A stretch of 29,214 nt of DNA from assembly GCA_934095965.1 (NCBI GenBank), contig CAKOKR010000019.1, positions 1-29,214 on the forward strand, in the 5' to 3' direction. This document shows, one piece after another, positions 23,521 through 29,214 of the stretch (position 1 is its first letter; each line of letters opens with the position of its first letter). This DNA is from an uncultured Bacilli bacterium (GTDB lineage: Bacteria > Bacillota_I > Bacilli_A > RF39 > UBA660). The notes below the pieces were generated by a model, which worked only from the letters and a program-made list of their open reading frames with translations, was not told where the DNA came from and ran no database searches. The position numbers were made by a program, and so were the translations under genes.

Positions 23521-24339
23521 TTAAATAATATTATAATTAACCTTGTAATTATCTAATAATTCAACAATATCCGTTGGTAACACATCTCTTATAAATTTTA
23601 ATTTTAAAATTAAATAGTTGTTTTTATTTATAACCTGAATATAATTATTTAACAAATCAATATCATACAATTTATCATCAAAACTAAGACACTGTGAATT
23701 AATATAAACACTATAAACATCAATATCATAATTCAGTTTATTTAATAATTTAGATATAAAGTTTCCAACCGAAAGGCTAGAAGAAACCTCAATTATTTTC
23801 TCAACATCATTAAAATCAGAACAAGAAACAGAAAATAAAAGATTATGTTTAAAATATGAAGTAATTTTATTCGCATTAATTTCAACAAGCATCATTTCTT
23901 TTAACTTATCAATATCAGTAAAAAAATAATTTTTTCCCAAAGCTTTTAATTTTAAAGTTTCATAAAAATTAGTTATAACTTCTTTTTCTAATTTTTGGGA
24001 TATCCTTGCAGGTTTACCATTTCTTATATGATAATGATCTATATATTCTTCAATAACAGGAAAAGCATTTTGAATTAATATAGCTGACTCTTCATCAAAA
24101 ATTTTTCTTATTAAAATAGTATTACACTTTCCATATTTAGAAATTTTAGTATTTAATATTTTTTTATATTTAGAAACTTTACTACTTATTGGAATAAACC
24201 ACAATAATTCACCATCTTTAACACTTAAATAAGTCGGTCTTGAATGACCATTATCATGATTTATCATTAATCCATTTTGACACACCTTATTAAAATAATT
24301 ATCTTTTATATGATAAAAGAACCCAGTTTTAACTTCCAT
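23521..24339 (-). CDS. Type III toxin-antitoxin toxin (CptN/ToxN-like endoribonuclease) with C-terminal extension
   Basis: Residues 6-150 fit the type III toxin fold: GFFYHIKDNYF, RPTYLSVKDG (34-43), LLWFIPISSKVSKYKKI (46-61), CNTILI (72-77), AILIQNAFPVIEEYI (86-100), KPARI, and a helical end. RP-x-Y, W-x-x-PISSKV-x-KY and L-I-Q-N-x-x-P-V are features I associate with CptN and related ToxN/AbiQ RNases. Such toxins cut RNA and are held inactive by a repeat RNA encoded just upstream, which is present here. Known members are about 150-175 aa; this one has 272. The extra residues (about 155-272) form a separate domain: strands, a helix (NFISKLLNKL), then YINSQCLSFDDKLYDIDL and NNYLILKLKF. This order resembles a ubiquitin-like beta-grasp fold, an inference only. 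The start has AAAGGATGA upstream. Confidence 0.75.
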   Translation of the reverse strand: MEVKTGFFYHIKDNYFNKVCQNGLMINHDNGHSRPTYLSVKDGELLWFIPISSKVSKYKKILNTKISKYGKCNTILIRKIFDEESAILIQNAFPVIEEYIDHYHIRNGKPARISQKLEKEVITNFYETLKLKALGKNYFFTDIDKLKEMMLVEINANKITSYFKHNLLFSVSCSDFNDVEKIIEVSSSLSVGNFISKLLNKLNYDIDVYSVYINSQCLSFDDKLYDIDLLNNYIQVINKNNYLILKLKFIRDVLPTDIVELLDNYKVNYNII

Positions 24340-24378
24340 AATAGCTCATCCTTTCTATACTTTTTTTGAACACAACTT

Positions 24379-24407
24379 ATTATATCATAACAAATAAACA
24401 AGCACAA
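24379..24407 (-). promoter_or_regulatory. Possible second promoter directly ahead of the toxin gene
   Basis: Minus strand: TTGTGC (24402-24407), 17-nt spacer ending in TGA (extended -10) and a perfect TATAAT (24379-24384). It lies after the antitoxin terminator and 39 nt before the toxin ATG. Confidence 0.4.
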
Positions 24408-24432
24408 GCGAACACTACTAATTAAAAAACAC

Positions 24433-24466
24433 AAAAAAAAGAAAGTTAAAAATAACTAAAACTTTC
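24433..24466 (-). terminator. Terminator/attenuator between antitoxin RNA and toxin gene
   Basis: Minus strand: GAAAGTT (24460-24466) pairs with AACTTTC (24441-24447), followed by eight T (24433-24440). A leaky terminator between repeats and toxin is a defining trait of type III systems; it keeps RNA in excess over toxin mRNA. Confidence 0.8.
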
Positions 24467-24474
24467 AATTTACT

Positions 24475-24524
24475 ATCGGGATTATTTAGCAACACGCACC
24501 ACCCGGAAGCGAGAATCATTACCA
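24475..24524 (-). repeat. Antitoxin RNA repeat unit 2
   Basis: The 26-bp core at 24495-24520 is identical to 24544-24569. The conserved pseudoknot 3' strand (ATCGGGAT on the plus strand) is at 24475-24482. Confidence 0.85.
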
Positions 24525-24573
24525 ATCGGGATCACTTATTACTCGCACCACCCGGAAGCGAGAATCATTTACA
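24525..24573 (-). repeat. Antitoxin RNA repeat unit 1
   Basis: The identical 26-bp core is at 24544-24569, and the conserved ATCGGGAT is at 24525-24532. The spacer between the two elements differs from unit 2 in sequence. Confidence 0.85.
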
Positions 24574-24595
24574 TAAACTTTTTAAGTTCACCAAT

Positions 24596-24624
24596 AGTAT
24601 ACATCATTTTTTTGCACAAGTCAA
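24596..24624 (-). promoter_or_regulatory. Strong promoter of the toxin-antitoxin locus
   Basis: Minus strand: TTGACT (24619-24624), 17-nt spacer and TATACT (24596-24601). Each box is one base from the consensus, the best-matching promoter in this window. It begins 18 nt after the frr stop codon. Confidence 0.8.
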
Positions 24625-24642
24625 ATAAAATATATCAATATT

Positions 24643-25173
24643 TTAAACTTGCATTAATTCGGATTCTTTTACCTTGATTTCATCATCTACTAATTTATTA
24701 TATTTAGTAATTAACTCTTGTATTTCTTCTAAATACATTTTTTCTTCATCTTCAGGTAATTCTTCTTTTTTAATATCATTATTAGCATCTTGTCTAATAT
24801 TTCTTAAAGCTACCTTAGCTTCTTCCCCAATAGCTTTAGCTTGTTTAACATATTCTCTTCTTCTATCTTCAGTAAGTTCAGGAATTGTTAAAATAATCAT
24901 TTCACCATTATTAGTTGGTGCTATCCCTAAATTTGCTTCATTAATTGCTCTTTCAATATCTTTTAAACAACTTCTATCAAATGGTTTAACAAATAATTGT
25001 CTAGCTTCAGGAACAGTAATATTTGCAACACTTTGTATAGCTGTTGGTGCTCCATAATAATTTACCATTATTCCATTTAACATTGCAGGATTTGCTCTAC
25101 CTGCTCTAATAGTTGTTAGCTTATTTTTTAAAGCTTCAATTGTTGACATCATCTTTTTTTCTGCATCATTCAT
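24643..25173 (-). CDS. frr: Ribosome recycling factor
   Basis: The 176-residue product matches RRF, which splits post-termination ribosomes with EF-G. Family signatures are KNKLTTIRAGRANPAMLNGIMVNYYGAPT at the start of helix 1 and the hinge, and LTEDRRREYVKQAKAIGEEAKVALRNIRQDAN in the long helices. Length is slightly short of the usual 185. The ATG has AAAGGAG upstream. It is the last gene of the rpsB-tsf-frr cluster, but pyrH, which usually precedes frr, is not here. Confidence 0.95.
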   Translation of the reverse strand: MNDAEKKMMSTIEALKNKLTTIRAGRANPAMLNGIMVNYYGAPTAIQSVANITVPEARQLFVKPFDRSCLKDIERAINEANLGIAPTNNGEMIILTIPELTEDRRREYVKQAKAIGEEAKVALRNIRQDANNDIKKEELPEDEEKMYLEEIQELITKYNKLVDDEIKVKESELMQV

Positions 25174-25187
25174 AATATTTTTCTCCT

Positions 25188-25952
25188 TTAATTAATTTCT
25201 ATATAATCATTATAATTAATTTTATTAGATTTTACAATAAAATTTATCATTAATTTACCATTTTTGCTTACACTTAAGGCTTTTTCTACATTATAAGCTC
25301 CATTTTTAACACTTTCAATAGTTCCATCAATATCTATAACTTGAACATCTTCATCTAAAACTTGAGTATCATTTAATCTCTTTCTAATAGCTTCGATTAT
25401 TGCATCTTCAGTTTCATTAAATTCCGTAAGTAACTCTTCATTTGTAATTTCTTTTCCAGTTTTCTTATTTATATTTATTGATTTTAATGCTTTAGGTAAA
25501 TTACTATCCGGACAAGTATAACTATATGTCTTTATAACTACACTCGAATAATCTCCAAATTCAGTATTTTGATAATCTCTATAACTAAATTTAACTAAAT
25601 TATTTTCACAAACTGCATCTTTAGTTACATCAACATCATTCATAGTTAAAGTATCATTTCTTAAAGAAACTAATTCATCATGTAATGTATTATTAATATT
25701 TTCAAAACCTTTAACATTTATAACCACATCTTGTTCATATATATCTTCAATTAACTCTTTAGCATTTTCAAAATATATATAATCTTTTTCTTTATTAATT
25801 CTTATATCTTCAACCTTTTCTTTCGTTGTGTTATGACTTTTTTCTTTAAAACTATCTACCAAATAATTTTTCAAAAAATATCCTCCAAATATAAATATTA
25901 AAAGGATAATTCCCAAGATAATTACTCCTATTTTATTTTTTGTATCATCCAT
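25188..25952 (-). CDS. Membrane-anchored protein, possibly DUF4163/DUF3298-like
   Basis: The 254-residue product has one N-terminal transmembrane helix (GVIILGIILLIFIFGGYFL, about 9-27) and a long outer part. A segment near residues 155-190 (KSININKKTGKEITNEELL... EAIRKRL) resembles the DUF3298 region of RsiV- and PdaC-type proteins, which often read ...NLDLKTGK-x-L-x-L-x-DLF. The match is weak. Two cysteines (VCENN and YTCPDS) lie in the outer part and could form a disulfide. The gene is 14 nt upstream of frr with GAGG ahead of the ATG, so it is transcribed with frr. No function can be assigned. Confidence 0.6.
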   Translation of the reverse strand: MDDTKNKIGVIILGIILLIFIFGGYFLKNYLVDSFKEKSHNTTKEKVEDIRINKEKDYIYFENAKELIEDIYEQDVVINVKGFENINNTLHDELVSLRNDTLTMNDVDVTKDAVCENNLVKFSYRDYQNTEFGDYSSVVIKTYSYTCPDSNLPKALKSININKKTGKEITNEELLTEFNETEDAIIEAIRKRLNDTQVLDEDVQVIDIDGTIESVKNGAYNVEKALSVSKNGKLMINFIVKSNKINYNDYIEIN

Positions 25953-25961
25953 TATATACCT

Positions 25962-26570
25962 CTAACTTTCTAAGTATTCTTTAAAAACAGTTTTTAATTC
26001 TTGTTCTTTTTTACCTTCCATAAAACTATTCCAATAACTTGATGGAGTTACTTCTCCTTCAACAAAAGACGTTTCACTATCAAAATATATTATTTGATCT
26101 TTACATACCACTAATAATGTCGGAGCATAAATATTAGCAACACCCCTATCATTATATGTAACATAATTACTAAGTGTTTTAACTATATCTTGATAAGTTC
26201 CATTATTATCTTTTCTATTCGTAGTAAAATCATAATAATATACCTCATCTATTCCAACTTCTTTAGCAACTTTATTTACTATGTATGCATAATAATTAAC
26301 CCATTCATTTTTAGTACCAAATAAAACAATACCTTTCTTACCCTTAGCTACCATTCTAGCATCACTTGCATTAACATATTTAAACACATTATCAGTTGAT
26401 ACCATACTAAAATTACTAGCAAATCTTTCATTACTTGGTATATCCTTTTTATAATCTTTAGCACCTAAATAAATAAACAAATAAATAATTACACAAAATA
26501 TAATTAAATATAAAACCATTTGAACTTTATTTTTAAATAAGTGCTTATTCTTAACATAAATTTTATCCAT
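25962..26570 (-). CDS. Membrane-anchored protein with possible thioredoxin-like fold, no CxxC
   Basis: The product (about 202 aa) has a basic N-terminus, a transmembrane helix (VQMVLYLIIFCVIIYLFIYLG, about 16-36) and an outer domain. KGIVLFGTKNEWVNYYAYIVNKVAKEVGIDEVYYYDFTTNR has the strand-turn-helix order of a thioredoxin fold (where WCxxC would be, here WVNYY), and IYAPTLLVVCKDQIIYF looks like the following strands with the cis-proline (APTLL). Without the cysteine pair it would be a non-redox adaptor or chaperone. The start at 26570 (MDKIYVKNK) is preferred over 26600 because GGAGATG lies just upstream. Confidence 0.6.
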   Translation of the reverse strand: MDKIYVKNKHLFKNKVQMVLYLIIFCVIIYLFIYLGAKDYKKDIPSNERFASNFSMVSTDNVFKYVNASDARMVAKGKKGIVLFGTKNEWVNYYAYIVNKVAKEVGIDEVYYYDFTTNRKDNNGTYQDIVKTLSNYVTYNDRGVANIYAPTLLVVCKDQIIYFDSETSFVEGEVTPSSYWNSFMEGKKEQELKTVFKEYLES

Positions 26571-26652
26571 AACTACACATCTCCAACAATATTTTATCAA
26601 ATTTTTTAATATTTATAAAGCTTTGTACCCATTTTTATGTAAAATTTTTGTC

Positions 26653-26677
26653 AAAAAAAAGCAGTTAATCTGCCTTT
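26653..26677 (-). terminator. Terminator downstream of the 258-aa membrane protein gene
   Basis: Minus strand: AAAGGCAG (26670-26677) pairs with CTGCTTTT (26657-26664), with one G-U pair and a 5-nt loop. The T-run continues to 26653. Confidence 0.75.
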
Positions 26678-26679
26678 AA

Positions 26680-27456
26680 TTATTCTTGTTTAAAATCAAT
26701 TAAAACATAATTTTTATTCACTTTTTTATATGTATATGTAAATTTAAAGAAATCATCTTTATTCTTATCAAATGCTTCACTTAAATAATATTCATCAGTC
26801 AATCCATCTTCAGTACTATCATAACCTAAATATCTTTCAATATTACTATTATTTGTTACACATGTTGGTCCAACACTATCAAAATGTGCATATAAGCCAT
26901 AATATGTCACAATAAATCCATTATCATTATATTCAACACTTTTTATCTTGTAATTATAAATATAACTATCTTGTAAATCAGTTAAAACATCAGAACCAAC
27001 AACATTTTCATTGTAAACATATTCATTAGTTTCTTTATTATATTTATATACTGGTTGTTCATCACTTGGCCATGAATAATAATCTTCAGGTTTTAAATTT
27101 AATGTACTTCCAAATATATTATTTAAATTTTCTTCAAGTTCACTAAATTTTAAAGTTTCAAAAATACCTGCAGCATATAATTTTTGATTATTAGTTAAAC
27201 CTTTATTTATATAATCATTGAAATTCAACTTATCTTTATTATTATTTAAATAGTTATATAAAAGTGTACTCATATAATAATTATAATCAGGTACATTTAT
27301 TACTTCCTTTATATCAGTTTTATTATTATCTTTATTTTCTTTAATTATTTCTTTACCTACACTAAAATAAGTACCCAAGTAAAAAGCTCCTAAAAATGCA
27401 AAAAGTGAACAAACTAATACAATTAATGTCATATAAAAAGATTTATTTTTTTCCAC
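26680..27456 (-). CDS. Unknown membrane-anchored extracytoplasmic protein
   Basis: The 258-residue product has a signal anchor (FYMTLIVLVCSLFAFLGAFYLGTYF, about 7-31) and an acidic, Asn- and Tyr-rich outer region. I recognise no family. A C-terminal piece (YKIKSVEYNDNGFIVTYYGLYA... FKFTYTYKKVNKNYVLIDFKQ) looks like a beta-sheet domain of the NTF2-like or lipoprotein type. The start is GTG at 27456, with AGGAGT 8 nt upstream; the TTG at 27465 directly touches that site. It lies between two terminators, so it is probably a single-gene unit inserted between tsf and the frr group. Confidence 0.6.
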   Translation of the reverse strand: MEKNKSFYMTLIVLVCSLFAFLGAFYLGTYFSVGKEIIKENKDNNKTDIKEVINVPDYNYYMSTLLYNYLNNNKDKLNFNDYINKGLTNNQKLYAAGIFETLKFSELEENLNNIFGSTLNLKPEDYYSWPSDEQPVYKYNKETNEYVYNENVVGSDVLTDLQDSYIYNYKIKSVEYNDNGFIVTYYGLYAHFDSVGPTCVTNNSNIERYLGYDSTEDGLTDEYYLSEAFDKNKDDFFKFTYTYKKVNKNYVLIDFKQE

Positions 27457-27500
27457 AATTTTCAACTCCTATCATCTACTTAATAGTATCACAAAACTAC

Positions 27501-27527
27501 AAAAAAAGCAACCTAAACAGGTTACTT
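27501..27527 (-). terminator. Terminator of the rpsB-tsf operon
   Basis: Minus strand: AAGTAACCT (27519-27527) pairs with AGGTTGCTT (27506-27514) with one G-U pair and a 4-nt loop, followed by a T-run to 27501. Confidence 0.85.
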
Positions 27528-27530
27528 TAA

Positions 27531-28409
27531 TTAATTACCTTTCACTTGATTCATTACTTCTTCAGCAAAGTTATCATTACGTTTTTCCATACCTTCACCA
27601 ACTTCATAACGAACCATTTTTAATATTTCTCCACCATTATTAGCTACGTATTTAGATACTGATACGTCACCATCTTTAATAAATGGTTGTTCTGCTAAAC
27701 AAATTTCTTTATAGAACTTTTGAATTCTTCCTTGAACCATCTTTTCAGCAATTTCAGCTGGTTTTCCTTCATTCATTGCTTGTTCTTTTAAAACATTTTT
27801 TTCATTATCAAGTACATCAGCAGGAACATCACTAATATTTAAGTATAGTGGTTTCATAGCTGCAGCTTGCATTGATACATCTTTAGCAACTTCTTCACTT
27901 GCACCTTTAACTACAGTTAATGCTGCAATTTTTCCACCCATATGAATATATGAACCAAATGCTTCATCATCATTTTTGGTTAAAATTTCAAATCTTCTTA
28001 AAGATAATTTTTCACCAATCTTGGCAGTTTTTTCAACAATTAATTCACCAATTGTTCCTTCATTGGTATTTACATTCTTTGCTTCATCTACAGTTTTAAC
28101 ATCACTTGTAAGTAATGCAGCCCCAATAGTATCAATCATACTTCTAAATTCTTCATTTTTACTAACAAAATCTGTTTCACTATTAACTTCTAATATAACA
28201 GCTTTATTTCCATCTACGTAAATATTTGCAAGTCCTTCTGCAGCAATTCTAGATTCTTTTTTAGCAGATTTAGCAATTCCTTTTTCTCTTAAGTAATTAA
28301 TTGCTTCTTCCATATTACCATTAGTTTCAGCTAATGCTTTTTTACAATCCATCATTCCTGCTCCAGTTTGTTCACGTAAATCTTTAACCATACTTGCAGT
28401 TACTTCCAT
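27531..28409 (-). CDS. tsf: Elongation factor Ts
   Basis: EF-Ts exchanges GDP for GTP on EF-Tu. The 292-residue product begins with the UBA-like domain (MVKDLREQTGAGMMDCKKAL, about 6-25) and holds the key TDFVSKNEEF motif (about residues 79-88) that inserts into EF-Tu, then two EF-TS dimerisation-type core domains. Length is typical. The ATG has AAGGAGG upstream, and the gene lies 11 nt after rpsB. The hairpin terminator follows the stop directly. Confidence 0.95.
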   Translation of the reverse strand: MEVTASMVKDLREQTGAGMMDCKKALAETNGNMEEAINYLREKGIAKSAKKESRIAAEGLANIYVDGNKAVILEVNSETDFVSKNEEFRSMIDTIGAALLTSDVKTVDEAKNVNTNEGTIGELIVEKTAKIGEKLSLRRFEILTKNDDEAFGSYIHMGGKIAALTVVKGASEEVAKDVSMQAAAMKPLYLNISDVPADVLDNEKNVLKEQAMNEGKPAEIAEKMVQGRIQKFYKEICLAEQPFIKDGDVSVSKYVANNGGEILKMVRYEVGEGMEKRNDNFAEEVMNQVKGN

Positions 28410-28420
28410 AATTATCCTCC

Positions 28421-29214
28421 TTATTTACTTAAATTTTCAATTAATTCGTCTTTTTTCATAGTTGAATAACCCTTAATACCAGCTTCTTTAGCTAACTTCT
28501 TAAGGTCTGCTAATGTTTTTCCTTCTAATTCATCAGCTTTTTCCATTTCTTTAATTTCTTCTAAAACAGTTTCATCAACTTTTACTTCTTCTTTTTTTTC
28601 TGATTTAACTTCTTTAGATTCTTTATCAGTTTTTTCTTCTTCAGTTACATAATCATCAAGTGGTAAGTCATTTGCTTCACAAATTGCATTTGTTAAAACA
28701 CCTAACATAACTTTGATAGAACGTACTGCATCATCATTTCCTGGAATAACATAATCAACATCATCAGGATCACAGTTAGTATCAACAATACCAAATACTG
28801 GAATATTTAACTTTCTAGCTTCTTTAATTGCATTGTATTCTTTCTTAGGATCTACAATAATTAATGCTTGAGGAAGTTTATCCATTGCACGGATACCACA
28901 TAATACTTTGTTTAACTTTTCATATTCTTTCTTAAGTCCAACAACTTCTTTTTTAGGAAGAACATCAAATGTTCCATTCTTTTCCATTTCTTCGATTTCT
29001 TCAAGTCTTTTAACTCTTCTTCTTATTGTTCTGAAATTTGTAAGTGTACCACCTAACCATCTTTCAGTTACATAGTAAGAATTACTTCTTGTTGCTTCTT
29101 CTAAGCAAACTTCTTGAGCTTGTTTTCTAGTACCTACAAATAAGAATTTACCACCATTACTAGCGATATTTTTAACTTCTTCGTAAGCTGCTTCTAAACA
29201 TGCTTTTGTTTTTT
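28421..29214 (-). CDS. rpsB: 30S ribosomal protein S2 (5' end outside window) with C-terminal Rho_N/SAP-like domain
   Basis: The frame is open to the right edge, so the N-terminus is missing; 263 residues plus the stop are present. S2 sequence is clear: KFLFVGTRKQAQE, YVTERWLGGTLTNF, LPQALIIVDPKKEYNAIKEA, IPVFGIVDTNCDPDDVDYVIPGNDDAVRSI. S2 normally ends shortly after this. Here an acidic and lysine-rich linker of about 40 residues follows, then LEGKTLADLKKLAKEAGIKGYSTMKKDELIENL, which has the pattern of a Rho N-terminal or SAP-type nucleic-acid-binding domain. The in-frame ATG at 28987 is internal, not a start, because conserved S2 sequence continues upstream of it. Confidence 0.93.
   Translation of the reverse strand, partial: KTKACLEAAYEEVKNIASNGGKFLFVGTRKQAQEVCLEEATRSNSYYVTERWLGGTLTNFRTIRRRVKRLEEIEEMEKNGTFDVLPKKEVVGLKKEYEKLNKVLCGIRAMDKLPQALIIVDPKKEYNAIKEARKLNIPVFGIVDTNCDPDDVDYVIPGNDDAVRSIKVMLGVLTNAICEANDLPLDDYVTEEEKTDKESKEVKSEKKEEVKVDETVLEEIKEMEKADELEGKTLADLKKLAKEAGIKGYSTMKKDELIENLSK

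Larger units (their letters stand above)
24433..24589 (-). ncRNA. Type III antitoxin RNA with two repeats and pseudoknot potential
   Basis: The RNA should start near 24589, about 7 nt past the -10 box, and end at the terminator at 24433. It holds two tandem repeats with a period of 49 nt. In each, CTCGC pairs with GCGAG (repeat 1) or GCGTG (repeat 2, one mismatch), the loop carries CCGGG, and a conserved downstream CCCGAT can pair with CGGG of the loop, forming an H-type pseudoknot. Both pairing partners are conserved while the bases between them vary. A-rich strings (GTAAAT, GGTAAT, GTAAAT) occur before repeat 1, between the repeats and after repeat 2, suitable as toxin cleavage sites. No ORF covers the region. 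Two repeats of about 45-50 nt fit the CptI type best. Confidence 0.75.

Noticed and set aside
24475..24573. The two repeats as a CRISPR array
   Set aside because: Only two units, the spacer segments share conserved CCCGAT, there is no cas gene, and the promoter-repeat-terminator-toxin layout fits a type III antitoxin better.
24605..24660. Hairpin after frr as its terminator
   Set aside because: CAAGT...ACTTG and AAAATAT...ATATTTT can pair imperfectly, but bulges are large and no T-tract follows; the next minus-strand run is of A.
24674..25057. 127-codon open frame on the plus strand
   Set aside because: It is the antisense shadow of frr, with no start signal or recognisable domain.

Overview
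The window is AT-rich (roughly a quarter G+C by eye) and densely coded. The low G+C, strong Shine-Dalgarno sites, addBA order, SpoIIP, TmcAL and HemW point to a Bacilli-related Firmicute or an uncultured gut Mycoplasmatota relative such as an RF39-like lineage. TGG is used for Trp, and one TGA stop (the gene at 9730) falls where its family normally ends, so the standard bacterial code applies. The lineage is an inference. No tRNA, rRNA, CRISPR array, integrase or IS transposase was recognised.

Left part (1-15000, almost all minus strand). At the left edge a 14-bp tandem repeat sits beside a block that recurs near 11.05 kb. A small single-pass membrane peptide and holA follow. Then comes an operon read right to left: addB, addA, a BaiN/YhiN-type flavoprotein and a second FAD-dependent dehydrogenase. 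Upstream of it lie a secreted 433-residue protein and a small membrane-anchored cadherin-like protein. Next is the lepA, unknown HTH-like gene, hemW operon.

Middle part (15000-23520, mixed strands). It holds an Rpn/PDDEXK-type nuclease gene with a frameshifted fragment of a second copy, a SpoIIP-like hydrolase with a small membrane partner, an Mbeg1-like hydrolase, rpsT, a secreted transglutaminase-like protein, an NAGPA-type phosphodiester glycosidase, miaA and tmcAL. Several convergent pairs share bidirectional hairpin terminators, and miaA/tmcAL have divergent promoters with overlapping -35 boxes.

Right part (23520-29214, minus strand). The conserved rpsB-tsf...frr translation cluster is present, but three membrane-anchored proteins occupy the place where pyrH commonly lies. 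Directly downstream of frr is the most notable locus: a probable type III toxin-antitoxin system. A strong sigma-A promoter drives a short RNA with two ~49-nt repeats, each able to fold as a small pseudoknot. A terminator follows, then a CptN/ToxN-like endoribonuclease gene. The toxin carries an extra ~115-residue C-terminal domain whose pattern resembles a ubiquitin-like beta-grasp fold.

A general feature is very short 5' leaders: many -10 boxes lie only 17-21 nt from the start codon, so transcription should begin at or just before the Shine-Dalgarno sequence.
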